From assembly GCF_004339675.1 (NCBI RefSeq), contig NZ_SLVM01000008.1, positions 87,883 to 151,882 on the forward strand: a DNA stretch of 64,000 bases. The letters run 5' to 3'. A program made the position numbers and the translations under genes. Positions 1 through 9,671 of the stretch are shown in pieces. The DNA comes from Rhodovulum steppense (GTDB taxonomy: Bacteria > Pseudomonadota > Alphaproteobacteria > Rhodobacterales > Rhodobacteraceae). The notes below the pieces were generated by a model, which saw nothing but the letters and a program-made list of their open reading frames with translations, was not told the DNA's origin and made no database searches. Every line of letters begins with the position of its first letter. The first letter of the stretch is position 1.

Positions 1-539
1 CCCGTGGCAAGGGTCTGGCCCGCCGTGCTCCAGCACAGGATGCGCCGCGCCACCAGCCCAGCGATCTGCACCACGCCATAGCGCCGACCATCGGCCATTT
101 CCACGGCCAGCCCGTTGCGTTCATTGTCCTCGGACGCCTTGTCGAGCGAGGCATTCAGGAACTTGCCCGGCCGATAGGCGACCTTGGTGATCCGCCCCGC
201 CGCGGGCAGCCGGTTAACATGGCAGTTGAAGACCGACATGAAGACGCAGATCCGCATCATCGGCGCCGAGCCCAGATCAAGCTCGGCGGGCGGCATGGCG
301 GGCCCCATCAGCGAGACCAGCCCATCGGCGGGCGAGACCATGACGCCCGGCCGGTCGGGCACGACGCGCACCGGGTCGCGGAAGAAGTAATAGACCCAAA
401 GGGTCAGCCCCGCACAGACCCAGCCCAGCGGCGCCCAGATCAGAAAGGCAACCAGCGTGACCGCAAGGCCGATGGCGACGAATTTCCGGCCCTCGGGATG
501 CATGGGCTTGACGAAGGTGGACAGCATCGAGACGGACAT
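1..539 (-). CDS. psd: Phosphatidylserine decarboxylase, partial (C-terminus beyond window edge)
   Basis: Decarboxylates phosphatidylserine to phosphatidylethanolamine at the inner membrane. The frame opens with ATG at 539 and runs off the left edge after about 179 codons. Visible are an N-terminal hydrophobic stretch (about residues 20-48), the FFRDPVR motif just after it, VSPADG, and [11 protein letters not shown] with the conserved histidine. All match the short alphaproteobacterial Psd type, usually about 230 residues. The self-cleavage serine that forms the pyruvoyl cofactor should lie in the missing part, so its integrity cannot be judged. The gene lies 95 bp downstream of the acyl-CoA synthetase on the same strand. 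Confidence 0.9.
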   Translation of the reverse strand, partial: MSVSMLSTFVKPMHPEGRKFVAIGLAVTLVAFLIWAPLGWVCAGLTLWVYYFFRDPVRVVPDRPGVMVSPADGLVSLMGPAMPPAELDLGSAPMMRICVFMSVFNCHVNRLPAAGRITKVAYRPGKFLNASLDKASEDNERNGLAVEMADGRRYGVVQIAGLVARRILCWSTAGQTLAT

Positions 540-634
540 CGGATCCCCTGTTTCGAAAGGTGGTGCTCTGCTTAGCCCAGATGGGCCGGATTGAAAACGC
601 CGGATCGGGTCGCAGGCCGCGCCGAAACGGCCCC

Positions 635-2239
635 CTACACGCTGCGCAGCGCCCGGCGCATGATCTTGCCCGTCGCCGTCATCGGCAGGCTTTCGGCCCG
701 GACCACCCGGCGCGGCGCGACATGGGGGCTGACATGGTCGCGGACGCGCTGGATCAGCGCCTCGGCCAGCCCTTCCCATTCCGCGCCCGCTCGCAGCACC
801 ACATGGGCCACGACGATCTCGGTGCGCACCGGGTCGGGTTCGCCCACCACGGCGGCCATCACCACGTCGGGATGGCCCGTCAGGCAGGTCTCGATCTCGG
901 TCGGCCCGATCCGGTAGCCCGCCGAGGTGATCACGTCATCGTCGCGCGAGACATAGGTGAAATGGCCGCCCGCGTCGCAGATCCCCAGATCGCCCGTCCG
1001 CATCCACTCGCCCGAGAATTTCGCCGCCGTCTTGTCGGACAGCCCCCAATAGCCCAGGAACATCGAGGCCGCCCCCCGGCGCACCGCGATCTCGCCCACC
1101 TCGCCAGGCGGCAAGGGCGCCCCGTCCGCCCCGATGATCGCGACATCGAAACCGGGTGTCGCGCGGCCCATCGCGCCCGGCGGCGCGGTCATCAATTCGG
1201 GCACGCAGGTCACGACAAGGTTGCACTCGGTCTGGCCGTAGAATTCGCAGATCTCCAGCCCCAGCGCCTGCCGCCCCCAGGCCAGAAGGTCCGGCCCGAG
1301 GCTCTCGCCGCCCGAGCCGACGCTGCGCAGGCGCACCCCCGGCGGCACCGGCGCCTGGCGCATCAGCTTCAGCGCGGTGGGCGGCAGGAACAGGTTGCGC
1401 ACCTTCAGCCGGTCGATCAGCGCCCATGCCTCGGCCGCGTCGAACTTGCGCATCCGGCAGGCCACCAGCGGCACGCCGTAGTAAAGGCAGGGCATCGCCA
1501 TATCCATCAGTCCGCCGATCCAGGCCCAGTCCGCGGGCGTCCAGCCGCAATCGCCGGGCTGCGGGAAGCCGCGATGGTGCAGCTCGATCGACGGCAGGTG
1601 CCCGATGAGAAAGCGGTGGGCATGCAGCGCGCCCTTGGGCGGGCCGGTCGTGCCCGAGGTGTAGATCAGCACCGCCGGATCCTCGGCCAGCGTGTCACGC
1701 GCCGCAGGGATCGGCGGGGCGGCGGCGATCTCGGCCCACAGATCGCGTGCCGGGCCGCCATCGACGGACAGCACATGCGCCAGATCGGGCAGCCGGTCGC
1801 GCAGGGCGGCCAGCTTGGCCGCGCCCTCGGCATCGGTCACGGCCAGCCGCGCGCCGCTATCGGCCAGACGGTATTCCAGCGCGTCCGGCCCGAACAGCGT
1901 GAACAGCGGCAGCACGATGGCGCCCAGCTTCATCGCGGCGAAATGCGCGACCAGCACCGCAGGCGATTGCGCCAGCAGCACCGCCACCCGGTCGCCCGGC
2001 CCCACGCCCGAGGCCGCCATCACGCTGGCCAACCGGTCCGAGGCATCCCTGAGCGCGCCATAGCTCCATTCCCGGTCGCCATCCGACGCGTCGATCACCG
2101 CCACCCGGCCGGGATCGCGTTCGGCCCAGTCGTCGCAACAGGCGCGCGCGATGTTGAACCGCTCTGGCACGGGCCAGCGGAACCCCGCGCGCATCGCGTC
2201 CCAGTCGCGCTGGTCGGGCAGAAGCCTGCGCTCGCTCAT
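635..2239 (-). CDS. AMP-forming acyl-CoA synthetase (AMP-binding family)
   Basis: Activates a carboxylic acid to its acyl-adenylate and then the CoA thioester; the exact acid is not readable from sequence. Motifs in order are the phosphate loop [23 protein letters not shown] and a C-terminal TATGKIMRR that carries the catalytic lysine. Length (about 534 aa) fits the medium-chain/acetyl-CoA synthetase-like branch. Two starts are possible: ATG 2239, 4 bp past the upstream lipoprotein stop, or ATG 2257, which overlaps it by 14 bp. Neither has a strong ribosome-binding site, and 2239 was chosen because it avoids the overlap. It is co-oriented and probably cotranscribed with the lipoprotein gene. 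Confidence 0.88.
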   Translation of the reverse strand: MSERRLLPDQRDWDAMRAGFRWPVPERFNIARACCDDWAERDPGRVAVIDASDGDREWSYGALRDASDRLASVMAASGVGPGDRVAVLLAQSPAVLVAHFAAMKLGAIVLPLFTLFGPDALEYRLADSGARLAVTDAEGAAKLAALRDRLPDLAHVLSVDGGPARDLWAEIAAAPPIPAARDTLAEDPAVLIYTSGTTGPPKGALHAHRFLIGHLPSIELHHRGFPQPGDCGWTPADWAWIGGLMDMAMPCLYYGVPLVACRMRKFDAAEAWALIDRLKVRNLFLPPTALKLMRQAPVPPGVRLRSVGSGGESLGPDLLAWGRQALGLEICEFYGQTECNLVVTCVPELMTAPPGAMGRATPGFDVAIIGADGAPLPPGEVGEIAVRRGAASMFLGYWGLSDKTAAKFSGEWMRTGDLGICDAGGHFTYVSRDDDVITSAGYRIGPTEIETCLTGHPDVVMAAVVGEPDPVRTEIVVAHVVLRAGAEWEGLAEALIQRVRDHVSPHVAPRRVVRAESLPMTATGKIMRRALRSV

Positions 2240-2243
2240 CGGA

Positions 2244-2705
2244 TCATTGCGCGGCATGGATCGCGATCTCGCGCAGCGCGGTCAACGGCACGCCCAGCGC
2301 CCGCATCGTCGGCAGCGACACCAGCGTACCCGCGCCGGGGGCAGCATCGCGCGGGCGCAGTTCCACCTGCACGCTGATCCCCGTCACCGGATCGACCAGC
2401 CGACCCGGCCGCACCCGCGTGACCAGCGGCGTCACCGCCCAGAACCCCGGATCGGTCGGATCGCCAAGGCTGGCCACGCTGAGCCCCAGCCGGGCATCGC
2501 CCCCGCGCGGGGCGGCGCGCGCCGCTTCGCGCTGGGCGGGCGTCGTCGTGTCGAATTCCTCGGCGGTGCGCGCCTGCGGCGGCGGCGGGCGGACGGCTGC
2601 AACCGGCACCGCAGGCTCGGCCGGGGCGGGCTCCGGCCCGCCCTTCGGAACGGCCGCGCAGGCCCCCAGCGCCAGCACCAGACACAGACCCGCGGTCCTT
2701 CTCAT
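2244..2705 (-). CDS. Small proline/alanine-rich lipoprotein, function unknown
   Basis: 153 aa. The N-terminus is a lipoprotein signal: positive MRR, a hydrophobic core, and an LGAC lipobox with the acylated cysteine at about residue 16. A proline/alanine-rich linker follows to about residue 55, then a soluble domain that I do not assign to a family. ATG 2705 is preceded by a GGGGAGG ribosome-binding site, which favours it over the longer open frame reaching 3071 that runs antisense to moaA. It probably sits in the periplasm, anchored to a membrane. Confidence 0.7.
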   Translation of the reverse strand: MRRTAGLCLVLALGACAAVPKGGPEPAPAEPAVPVAAVRPPPPQARTAEEFDTTTPAQREAARAAPRGGDARLGLSVASLGDPTDPGFWAVTPLVTRVRPGRLVDPVTGISVQVELRPRDAAPGAGTLVSLPTMRALGVPLTALREIAIHAAQ

Positions 2706-2804
2706 CCTGCCTGCCTCCCCTGTCGTTTCGCCCCAGCCTAGCCGCTTGCCGACCCGTCCGAAAGACGCTTGCCGCAAGCCATGGCCGCGCTTACCTTCAC
2801 ACTC

Positions 2805-3815
2805 ATGGGAGAGCCGAAACTTATTGATCCTTTCGCCCGCGCGATCACCTATCTGCGCGTGTCGGTCACCGACCGCTGCGATTTCCGCTGTGTCTATTGC
2901 ATGGCTGAAAACATGACCTTCCTGCCCAAGCGGGACCTGCTGACGCTTGAGGAACTGGACCGGCTGTGTTCGGCCTTTGTCGGGCTGGGCGTGCGAAAGC
3001 TGCGCATCACGGGGGGCGAACCGCTGGTGCGGCGCGATATCCTGACCTTTTTCCGCGCGATGGGCCGACATCTAGAAACCGACGCGCTGGACGAGTTGAC
3101 GCTGACCACCAACGGCTCGCAACTGGAACGCTTTGCCGCCGATCTGGCCGCGGCGGGGGTGCGGCGGATCAATGTCAGCCTGGACACGCTGGACGCGGAC
3201 AAGTTCGCCCGCGTCACCCGCTGGGGCAAGCTGACCCAGGTGATGCGCGGGATCGACGCGGCGCAGGCGGCGGGGCTGAGGGTCAAGATCAACACCGTGG
3301 CGCTGAAGGGGTTCAACGAGGACGAGCTGTTCCCGCTTGTCGACTGGTGCGCCGCGCGCGACATGGACCTGACCTTCATCGAGGTGATGCCGATGGGCGA
3401 TCTGGGCAACGAGGACCGGGTCGGGCAATTCTGGTCGGTGCGCGATGTCCGCGCGCGGCTGGAAGAACGCTTCACCACGCTGGATCTTGCCGAACGCTCG
3501 GGCGGACCCGCCCGCTATGTGCGGATCGAGGAGACCGGCCAGAAGATCGGCTTCATCACCCCGCTCAGCCATAATTTCTGCGAAAGCTGCAACCGGGTGC
3601 GGCTGACCTGCACGGGCGAGTTGTTCATGTGCCTCGGCCAGGAGGATCGCGCCGATCTGCGCGCCCCGCTGCGGGCGCATCCCCAGGACGACGCGCCGCT
3701 GGTCACCGCCATCCGCGCCGCCATCGGCCTGAAGCCCAGGGGGCATGATTTCGACTATTCCCGCCAGCGCCCCGATGGCCAGGTCTCGCGGCACATGAGC
3801 CATACGGGCGGCTGA
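2805..3815 (+). CDS. moaA: GTP 3',8-cyclase MoaA (molybdenum cofactor biosynthesis)
   Basis: Radical-SAM enzyme that rearranges GTP in the first step of molybdopterin synthesis. The N-terminal cluster motif CDFRCVYC has the CxxxCxxC spacing. The C-terminal cluster cysteines appear as [11 protein letters not shown] followed by a third Cys 14 residues after it. The protein ends in the conserved Gly-Gly tail (HTGG). ATG 2805 gives 336 aa, close to the usual 330. In-frame ATG 2781 and TTG 2769 lengthen it by 8 or 12 residues, and no candidate has a clear Shine-Dalgarno. The molybdenum-dependent formate dehydrogenase genes follow within 1 kb, an obvious consumer of the cofactor. Confidence 0.93.
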   Translation: MGEPKLIDPFARAITYLRVSVTDRCDFRCVYCMAENMTFLPKRDLLTLEELDRLCSAFVGLGVRKLRITGGEPLVRRDILTFFRAMGRHLETDALDELTLTTNGSQLERFAADLAAAGVRRINVSLDTLDADKFARVTRWGKLTQVMRGIDAAQAAGLRVKINTVALKGFNEDELFPLVDWCAARDMDLTFIEVMPMGDLGNEDRVGQFWSVRDVRARLEERFTTLDLAERSGGPARYVRIEETGQKIGFITPLSHNFCESCNRVRLTCTGELFMCLGQEDRADLRAPLRAHPQDDAPLVTAIRAAIGLKPRGHDFDYSRQRPDGQVSRHMSHTGG

Positions 3816-3848
3816 GCCCGGGCATAGCGGCGCGGCCAGAGGGCACCC

Positions 3849-4730
3849 ATGATCGACAAGCTTGAAATGTTCATCGCGCTGGCGCGCGAGAAGCATTTCG
3901 GCCGGGCGGCGGAAAGCTGCGGCGTGACCCAGCCCACGCTGTCGGCCGCGATCAAGCAGCTTGAGGAACAACTGGGCGTGATGCTGGTCTGGCGCGGCTC
4001 GCGCTATGGCGGGCTGACGCCCGAAGGCGCGCGGGTGCTTGAACGCGCGCGGACCATCGTTGCCGACACCAGGGCGCTGCGCGAGGAAATGCGCGCGGTC
4101 AAGCAGGGGCTCTCGGGCGATCTGCGCATTGCCGCGATCCCCACCGCGCTGGCCGCCGTCAGCGCCCTGACCCAGCCGCTGACCACGCGCCATCCGGGGT
4201 TGCGGCTGACGGTGCTTTCGCGCAATTCGGCCGAGATATTGCAGATGCTGGACGATCTACAGATCGACGCCGGGATCACCTATCTGGACAACGAGCCGTT
4301 GGGCCGGGTCACGACCCTGCCGCTGTATACCGAGCATTACAACCTCGTGATCCGCGCCGACGATCCGCTTGCCACGCGCCGCGCGCTGACATGGGCCGAG
4401 GCCGCGGGGCTGGCGCTGTGCCTGCTGACGCCCGACATGCAGAACCGCCGGATCGTCGACCGCCACATGGCCGAGGCAGGGGTCGCCCTGCGGCCGCGGC
4501 TCGAGTCGAACTCGATCATCACGCTGATCGCCCATGTCCAGTCGGGCGGCTGGGCGACGATCCTGCCCCGGCGCAGCGTCGCGCCCTTTCTGGATGGCGG
4601 CGGGCTGGTCGCGCTGCCGCTGACCGAGCCCGAGGCCGAGCATCAGGTGGGCCTTGTCGCGCCGCATCGCGAACCCCACACGCCGGTTCTGGCTGCCCTG
4701 CTTGATGCCGCGCGACGGGCACAGTTCTGA
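3849..4730 (+). CDS. fdsR: LysR-family regulator, probable activator of the fds operon
   Basis: 293 aa LysR-type regulator. A winged helix-turn-helix in residues 1-60 (FGRAAESCGVTQPTLSAAIKQ) is followed by a periplasmic-binding-protein-like effector domain. It sits immediately upstream of, and on the same strand as, fdsG, with an 89-bp gap that contains a T-N11-A palindrome typical of LysR sites. LysR genes are known neighbours of fds operons in other proteobacteria, so control of formate dehydrogenase is likely. The effector (formate is the natural guess) is inference, and the symbol rests on position. Confidence 0.8.
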   Translation: MIDKLEMFIALAREKHFGRAAESCGVTQPTLSAAIKQLEEQLGVMLVWRGSRYGGLTPEGARVLERARTIVADTRALREEMRAVKQGLSGDLRIAAIPTALAAVSALTQPLTTRHPGLRLTVLSRNSAEILQMLDDLQIDAGITYLDNEPLGRVTTLPLYTEHYNLVIRADDPLATRRALTWAEAAGLALCLLTPDMQNRRIVDRHMAEAGVALRPRLESNSIITLIAHVQSGGWATILPRRSVAPFLDGGGLVALPLTEPEAEHQVGLVAPHREPHTPVLAALLDAARRAQF

Positions 4731-4744
4731 TAGAAAAATCCTAT
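4730..4744 (+). promoter_or_regulatory. Candidate LysR-type (FdsR) operator upstream of fdsG
   Basis: The 15-mer ATAGAAAAATCCTAT is an inverted repeat ATAG-N7-CTAT with the T-N11-A spacing of LysR boxes. It begins at the last base of the regulator gene and lies about 75 bp before fdsG. The local A/T run stands out from the GC-rich surroundings. Assignment is by pattern and position only. Confidence 0.4.
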
Positions 4745-4819
4745 CGACCGACGAATACCCGGCATTGATCCGCCGCACTCCGCTTTGGCACACTATCGCA
4801 TGCGAAGAGGAGAGCGCGA

Positions 4820-5293
4820 ATGACCCGGGAGGAGACCCCCAACGCCCAGCGGGCGCGCGAGATCGCGGCCGCCCATGCCGGGATGGACGGACCGCTCTTG
4901 CCGGTGCTGCATGCCGTGCAGCATGTGCTGGGCCACATCCCGCGCGAGACGCTGGTCCCGATGGCCGAGGAACTGGACCTGAGCGTGGCCGAGATCCACG
5001 GGGTCATCAGCTTCTACCCCGATTTCCGCACCGAGCCGGGCGGGCGGCGCATGCTCAAGGTCTGCCGCGCCGAAGCCTGTCAGGCGATGGGTGCCGATCG
5101 GCTGGGCGAGGACCTGCGCACACGGCTGGGCGTCGACTGGCATGGCACCACGGCCGATGGCGCCGTGACGCTGGAGCCGGTCTACTGCCTTGGTCTGTGC
5201 GCCTGTGGCCCTGCCGCGCTGGTCGATGAAACGCCCGTGGCCCTCGCGACGGCCGAGCGGCTGGAGCGGATGGCCCGCGAGGTGGTTGGATGA
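4820..5293 (+). CDS. fdsG: NAD-dependent formate dehydrogenase gamma subunit FdsG
   Basis: 157 aa NuoE-like subunit carrying one [2Fe-2S] cluster. The four ligands appear as CRAEAC and CLGLCACG, giving the usual pair-pair layout. It passes electrons between the FdsA iron-sulphur chain and the FMN/NAD site of FdsB in a soluble complex. ATG 4820 follows the strong site GAAGAGGAGAG. The stop overlaps the fdsB start by 4 bp, indicating translational coupling. First gene of fdsG-fdsB-fdsA-fdsC-fdsD. Confidence 0.95.
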   Translation: MTREETPNAQRAREIAAAHAGMDGPLLPVLHAVQHVLGHIPRETLVPMAEELDLSVAEIHGVISFYPDFRTEPGGRRMLKVCRAEACQAMGADRLGEDLRTRLGVDWHGTTADGAVTLEPVYCLGLCACGPAALVDETPVALATAERLERMAREVVG

Positions 5294-6804
5294 GCCTTAC
5301 GCTATACCTGCCGCAGGACGCCGCCGCGCTGGCCCTTGGCGCCGACGCGGTCGCCGCGGCGCTGTCGGCGGAGGCGGCGGCGCGCGGGATCGAGGTGCGG
5401 CTGGTCCGCACCGGATCGCGCGGGATGGTCTGGCTGGAACCGCTGCTCGAGATCGAGCGCGACGGCGTGCGCCACGGTTTCGGCCCGCTTGAGGCTTCGG
5501 ACACCGGGGCGCTTTTCGAAAGCGATTTCAGCGATCACCCCAAGGCACTCGGCCCGGTCGAGGCGATCCCGTTCCTTGCCCGCCAGACGCGGCTGACCTT
5601 TGCCCGTTGCGGCGTGATCGACCCGCTGGATCTCGACGCCTACCGGAGCCATGGGGGGCTCAAGGGGCTGGCGCGCGCGCGGACCATGGCGCCTGCCGAG
5701 ATCGTGGCCGAAGTCATCGAGTCCGGCCTGCGCGGCCGGGGCGGCGCGGGGTTCCCGACGGGGATCAAGTGGAAGACGGTTCTGGAGGCCGAGGGCGCGC
5801 AGAAATACATCGTCTGCAATGCCGACGAGGGCGACAGCGGCACCTTCGCCGACCGGATGCTGATGGAGGGCGATCCGTTCTGCCTGATCGAGGGCATGTC
5901 AATTGCCGGTCTGGCGGTCGGCGCAAGCCGCGGCTATGTCTATTGCCGCTCGGAATATCCCCATGCAATCCGGACGTTCGGCGCCGCACTTGAAGTTGCA
6001 CACGGGGCCGGACTGCTGGGCGATGGCTTCGATATCGAGCTGCGCGTCGGCGCGGGATCCTATGTCTGCGGCGAGGAAACCGCGCTCTTGAACTCGATGG
6101 AGGGCAAGCGCGGCACGGTGCGGGCGAAACCGCCCCTGCCCGCCCACAAGGGCTTCATGGGCCGCCCCACGGTGATCAACAACGTGATCTCGCTGGCCTC
6201 GGTGCCGGTGATCCTCGCCGAGGGGGCCGCGTATTACAAATCCTTCGGCCTCGGCCGCTCGCTGGGAACGGTGCCCTTGCAGATCGCGGGCAACGTAAAA
6301 CATGGCGGGCTGTTCGAGGCAGCCTTCGGCATGACCATCCGCGAACTGATCGAGGATATCTGCGGCGGCACCTCCAGCGGTCGCTCGGTCAAGGCGGTGC
6401 AGATCGGCGGCCCGCTGGGGGCCTATTTCCCGGCGCATATGTTCGATACCGCCCTAGGCTACGAGGAATGCGACGCTGCCGGGGGCCTGATCGGCCATGC
6501 CGGGATCGTGGTCTTCGACGACACGTCAGACATGGGCGCGATGGCGCGCTTCGCGATGGAATTCTGCGCGGTCGAAAGCTGCGGCACCTGCACGCCCTGC
6601 CGGATCGGCGCAGTGCGCGGCGTCGAGGTCATCGACCGGATCCGCGCGGGCGACCCGGCGGCGCCCGCGATCCTGGCGGATCTCTGCGAAACCATGCGCG
6701 AGGGCTCGCTCTGCGCGCTGGGGGGCTTCACGCCCTACCCCGTCGAAAGCGCGCTGAAATACTTCCCCGAGGATTTCATCCCCCAGAAAGAGGCCGCGGA
6801 ATGA
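5290..6804 (+). CDS. fdsB: NAD-dependent formate dehydrogenase beta subunit FdsB
   Basis: 504 aa NuoF-like subunit that holds FMN, a [4Fe-4S] cluster and the NAD+ site. A thioredoxin-like N-terminal region of about 90 residues precedes the flavin/nucleotide domain with GRGGAGFPTG. The cluster motif ESCGTCTPCR lies near the C-terminus, with a further Cys in SLCALGG. It starts inside fdsG and its stop overlaps fdsA (ATGA), so the three structural subunits are translationally coupled. No odd residues were seen. Confidence 0.95.
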   Translation: MSLTLYLPQDAAALALGADAVAAALSAEAAARGIEVRLVRTGSRGMVWLEPLLEIERDGVRHGFGPLEASDTGALFESDFSDHPKALGPVEAIPFLARQTRLTFARCGVIDPLDLDAYRSHGGLKGLARARTMAPAEIVAEVIESGLRGRGGAGFPTGIKWKTVLEAEGAQKYIVCNADEGDSGTFADRMLMEGDPFCLIEGMSIAGLAVGASRGYVYCRSEYPHAIRTFGAALEVAHGAGLLGDGFDIELRVGAGSYVCGEETALLNSMEGKRGTVRAKPPLPAHKGFMGRPTVINNVISLASVPVILAEGAAYYKSFGLGRSLGTVPLQIAGNVKHGGLFEAAFGMTIRELIEDICGGTSSGRSVKAVQIGGPLGAYFPAHMFDTALGYEECDAAGGLIGHAGIVVFDDTSDMGAMARFAMEFCAVESCGTCTPCRIGAVRGVEVIDRIRAGDPAAPAILADLCETMREGSLCALGGFTPYPVESALKYFPEDFIPQKEAAE

Positions 6805-9671
6805 AGGACTTCATCCTCCCCGACGCCGATTTCGGCACCCCCGCGCGCCGGTCCGACAAGACCGTGACGCTGAGCATCGACGGTTTCGAGGTGACGGTGC
6901 CCGAGGGCACCTCGGTCATGCGCGCCGCCGCCGAACTGGGCATCGAGATCCCCAAGCTCTGCGCCACCGACAGCGTGGAACCCATCGGGTCCTGCCGGCT
7001 GTGCCTGGTGGAGATCGAGGGTCGGCGCGGCACGCCCGCCTCCTGCACCACGCCCGTTGCGCCGGGCATGAAGGTCCACACCCAGACGCCCAAGGTCGCG
7101 AAACTGCGCCGCGGCGTGATGGAGCTTTACATCTCGGATCACCCGCTCGACTGCCTGACCTGTGCGGCGAATGGCGATTGCCAGTTACAGGACATGGCGG
7201 GCGCTGTGGGCCTGCGCGACGTCCGTTACAAGGCGGGCGCCAACCATTTCGAGACGCGCCAGAACGGCGAGGCAAACCCGCGCTACGCGCCCAAGGACCA
7301 GTCCAACCCCTATTTCACCTATGACCCCGCGAAATGCATCGCCTGCTACCGCTGCGTGCGCGCCTGCGAAGAGGTGCAGGGCACCTTTGCCCTGACCGTC
7401 GAAGGCCGCGGGTTCGAGGCGCGGATCTCGGCGGGCGGCAGCGATTTCCTGTCCTCGAATTGCGTCAGTTGCGGCGCCTGCGTGCAGGCCTGCCCGACCG
7501 CGACCTTGCAGGAGAAATCCGTCATCGAGATGGGCACGCCCGACCGCGCGGTGGTCACGACCTGCGCCTATTGCGGCGTCGGCTGCAATTTCCGCGCCGA
7601 GATGAAGGGCGATCAGGTCGTGCGCATGGTGCCCGCCAAGGACGGCAAGGCGAACCGCGGGCATAGCTGCGTCAAGGGCCGCTTCGCCTATGGCTATGCG
7701 ACGCACCCGGACCGGATCCTCACCCCGATGATCCGCGACTCGATCGACGAGCCATGGCGCGAGGTAAGCTGGCAGGACGCCCTTGCCTTCTCCGCGCAGA
7801 AATTCCGCGCGATCCAGCAGCAACACGGGATCGGCGCCATCGGCGGCATCACCTCGTCGCGCTGCACGAACGAGGAAACCTTCCTCGTGCAGAAACTGAT
7901 CCGGCAGGTCTTTGGCAACAACAACGTCGATACCTGCGCGCGGGTCTGCCACTCGCCCACGGGCTATGGGCTCAAGACGACGCTTGGCACCTCGGCGGGG
8001 ACGCAGGATTTCGACAGCGTCGAACAGGCCGATGTGGTGCTGGTGATCGGCGCGAACCCGACCGACGGGCACCCGGTCTTTGCAAGTCGTCTCAAGAAAC
8101 GGCTGCGGCAGGGCGCGCAGCTGATCGTGGCCGATCCGCGCCGGATCGACCTCGTGCGCGGGCCGCATGTCCGTGCCGCCCATCACCTTCCGCTGCGGCC
8201 GGGCACCAATGTCGTGCTGCTGACCGCCATGGCCCATGTCATCGTGACCGAGGGGCTGACCGACGAGGCCTTCATCCGTGAACGCTGCGAGCTGGACGCC
8301 TATCAGGACTGGGCAGGCTTCGTCGCCGAGGACCGCCACAGCCCCGAGGCGACCGAACAGCTGACCGGCGTGCCCGCCGCCGAGCTGCGCGCCGCCGCCC
8401 GGCTTTATGCCACGGGCGGCAATGCGGCGATCTATTACGGGCTGGGCGTGACCGAACATTCCCAGGGCTCGACCACCGTGATGGCGATTGCCAACCTTGC
8501 GATGGCGACCGGCAATATCGGCCGCCCCGGCGTCGGCGTGAACCCGCTGAGGGGCCAGAACAACGTGCAGGGGTCCTGCGACATGGGGTCGTTCCCGCAT
8601 GAATTGCCGGGCTACCGCCATGTCCATGACGCGGACGCGCGCGGGATGTACGAAAGGCTCTGGAACGTCACGATCTCGGACGAGCCGGGGCTGAGGATCC
8701 CCAACATGCTGGATGCGGCCGTGGGGGGCAGCTTCAAGGGCATCTACATCCAGGGCGAGGACATCCTGCAATCGGACCCGGACACGAAGCATGTGGCCTC
8801 GGGGCTGGCGGCGATGGACTGCGTGGTGGTCCATGACCTGTTCCTGAACGAGACCGCGAATTACGCGCATGTCTTCCTGCCCGGCTCGACCTTCCTGGAA
8901 AAGGACGGGACCTTCACCAATGCCGAACGCCGGATCAACCGCGTCCGCCGGGTGATGGCGCCCCTGAACGGGCTGGCCGACTGGGAGGTGACGCAGGCGC
9001 TGGCCAACGCCATGGGCGCGGGCTGGGCCTATGCCCACCCCGCCGAGATCATGGCCGAGATCGCCGCGACCACGCCCAGCTTCGCGGGGGTATCCTACGA
9101 CCTGCTGGAACGCGAGGGCTCGGTGCAATGGCCCTGCAACGCGGCGGCGCCGCTTGGCACCCCGATCATGCATGAGGGCGGGTTCGTCCGGGGCAAGGGG
9201 CTGTTCGTCGTCACGGACTATGTGCCGACCGACGAGCGCACCGGGCCGCGCTATCCGCTGCTGCTGACCACGGGGCGGATCCTGTCGCAATACAATGTCG
9301 GCGCCCAGACGCGGCGGACGGCGAACACCATCTGGCACGAGGCGGACGTTCTGGAAATCCACCCCCACGATGCCGAAACCCGCGGCATCAAGGAGGGCGA
9401 CTGGGTGCGGCTGGCCTCGCGCTCGGGCGAGACGACGCTGAGGGCGACGCTGTCCGACCGCGTCAGCCCGGGCGTGGTCTATACCACCTTCCACCACCCC
9501 GAGACGCAGGCCAATGTCGTCACCTCGGACTATTCCGACTGGGCCACGAACTGCCCGGAATACAAGGTGACGGCGGTGCAGGTGGCGCAGACCAACGGCC
9601 CCTCGGACTGGCAGCAGACCTATGCCGAGCGCGCCCGCGCCGCCCGGCGCATCCTTCCGGCAGCGGAATGA
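6801..9671 (+). CDS. fdsA: Molybdenum formate dehydrogenase catalytic alpha subunit FdsA
   Basis: 956 aa catalytic subunit that oxidises formate to CO2 at a bis-MGD molybdenum centre. In order: an N-terminal [2Fe-2S] plant-type domain (CRLCLVE), a NuoG-like His/Cys cluster region, two ferredoxin-type motifs (CIACYRC and CVSCGACVQAC), then the [4Fe-4S] CAYCGVGC motif that opens the molybdopterin domain. The predicted Mo ligand is Cys383 in CARVCHSP, so this is a cysteine enzyme and not a selenocysteine one. Length matches the well-studied Rhodobacter capsulatus FdsA (about 958 aa). ATG 6801 overlaps the fdsB stop; a longer in-frame extension upstream is read-through of fdsB in another frame. 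Confidence 0.96.
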   Translation: MKDFILPDADFGTPARRSDKTVTLSIDGFEVTVPEGTSVMRAAAELGIEIPKLCATDSVEPIGSCRLCLVEIEGRRGTPASCTTPVAPGMKVHTQTPKVAKLRRGVMELYISDHPLDCLTCAANGDCQLQDMAGAVGLRDVRYKAGANHFETRQNGEANPRYAPKDQSNPYFTYDPAKCIACYRCVRACEEVQGTFALTVEGRGFEARISAGGSDFLSSNCVSCGACVQACPTATLQEKSVIEMGTPDRAVVTTCAYCGVGCNFRAEMKGDQVVRMVPAKDGKANRGHSCVKGRFAYGYATHPDRILTPMIRDSIDEPWREVSWQDALAFSAQKFRAIQQQHGIGAIGGITSSRCTNEETFLVQKLIRQVFGNNNVDTCARVCHSPTGYGLKTTLGTSAGTQDFDSVEQADVVLVIGANPTDGHPVFASRLKKRLRQGAQLIVADPRRIDLVRGPHVRAAHHLPLRPGTNVVLLTAMAHVIVTEGLTDEAFIRERCELDAYQDWAGFVAEDRHSPEATEQLTGVPAAELRAAARLYATGGNAAIYYGLGVTEHSQGSTTVMAIANLAMATGNIGRPGVGVNPLRGQNNVQGSCDMGSFPHELPGYRHVHDADARGMYERLWNVTISDEPGLRIPNMLDAAVGGSFKGIYIQGEDILQSDPDTKHVASGLAAMDCVVVHDLFLNETANYAHVFLPGSTFLEKDGTFTNAERRINRVRRVMAPLNGLADWEVTQALANAMGAGWAYAHPAEIMAEIAATTPSFAGVSYDLLEREGSVQWPCNAAAPLGTPIMHEGGFVRGKGLFVVTDYVPTDERTGPRYPLLLTTGRILSQYNVGAQTRRTANTIWHEADVLEIHPHDAETRGIKEGDWVRLASRSGETTLRATLSDRVSPGVVYTTFHHPETQANVVTSDYSDWATNCPEYKVTAVQVAQTNGPSDWQQTYAERARAARRILPAAE

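Noticed and set aside
560..2377. A 605-codon plus-strand frame opposite the acyl-CoA synthetase
   Set aside because: Arg/His/Pro-rich shadow; the minus strand holds all the synthetase motifs.
4781..4803. Sigma-54-like promoter (TGGCAC...CGCAT) before fdsG
   Set aside because: The GG to GC distance is one base short of the strict 10-bp sigma-54 spacing, and the match to TTGC is poor.
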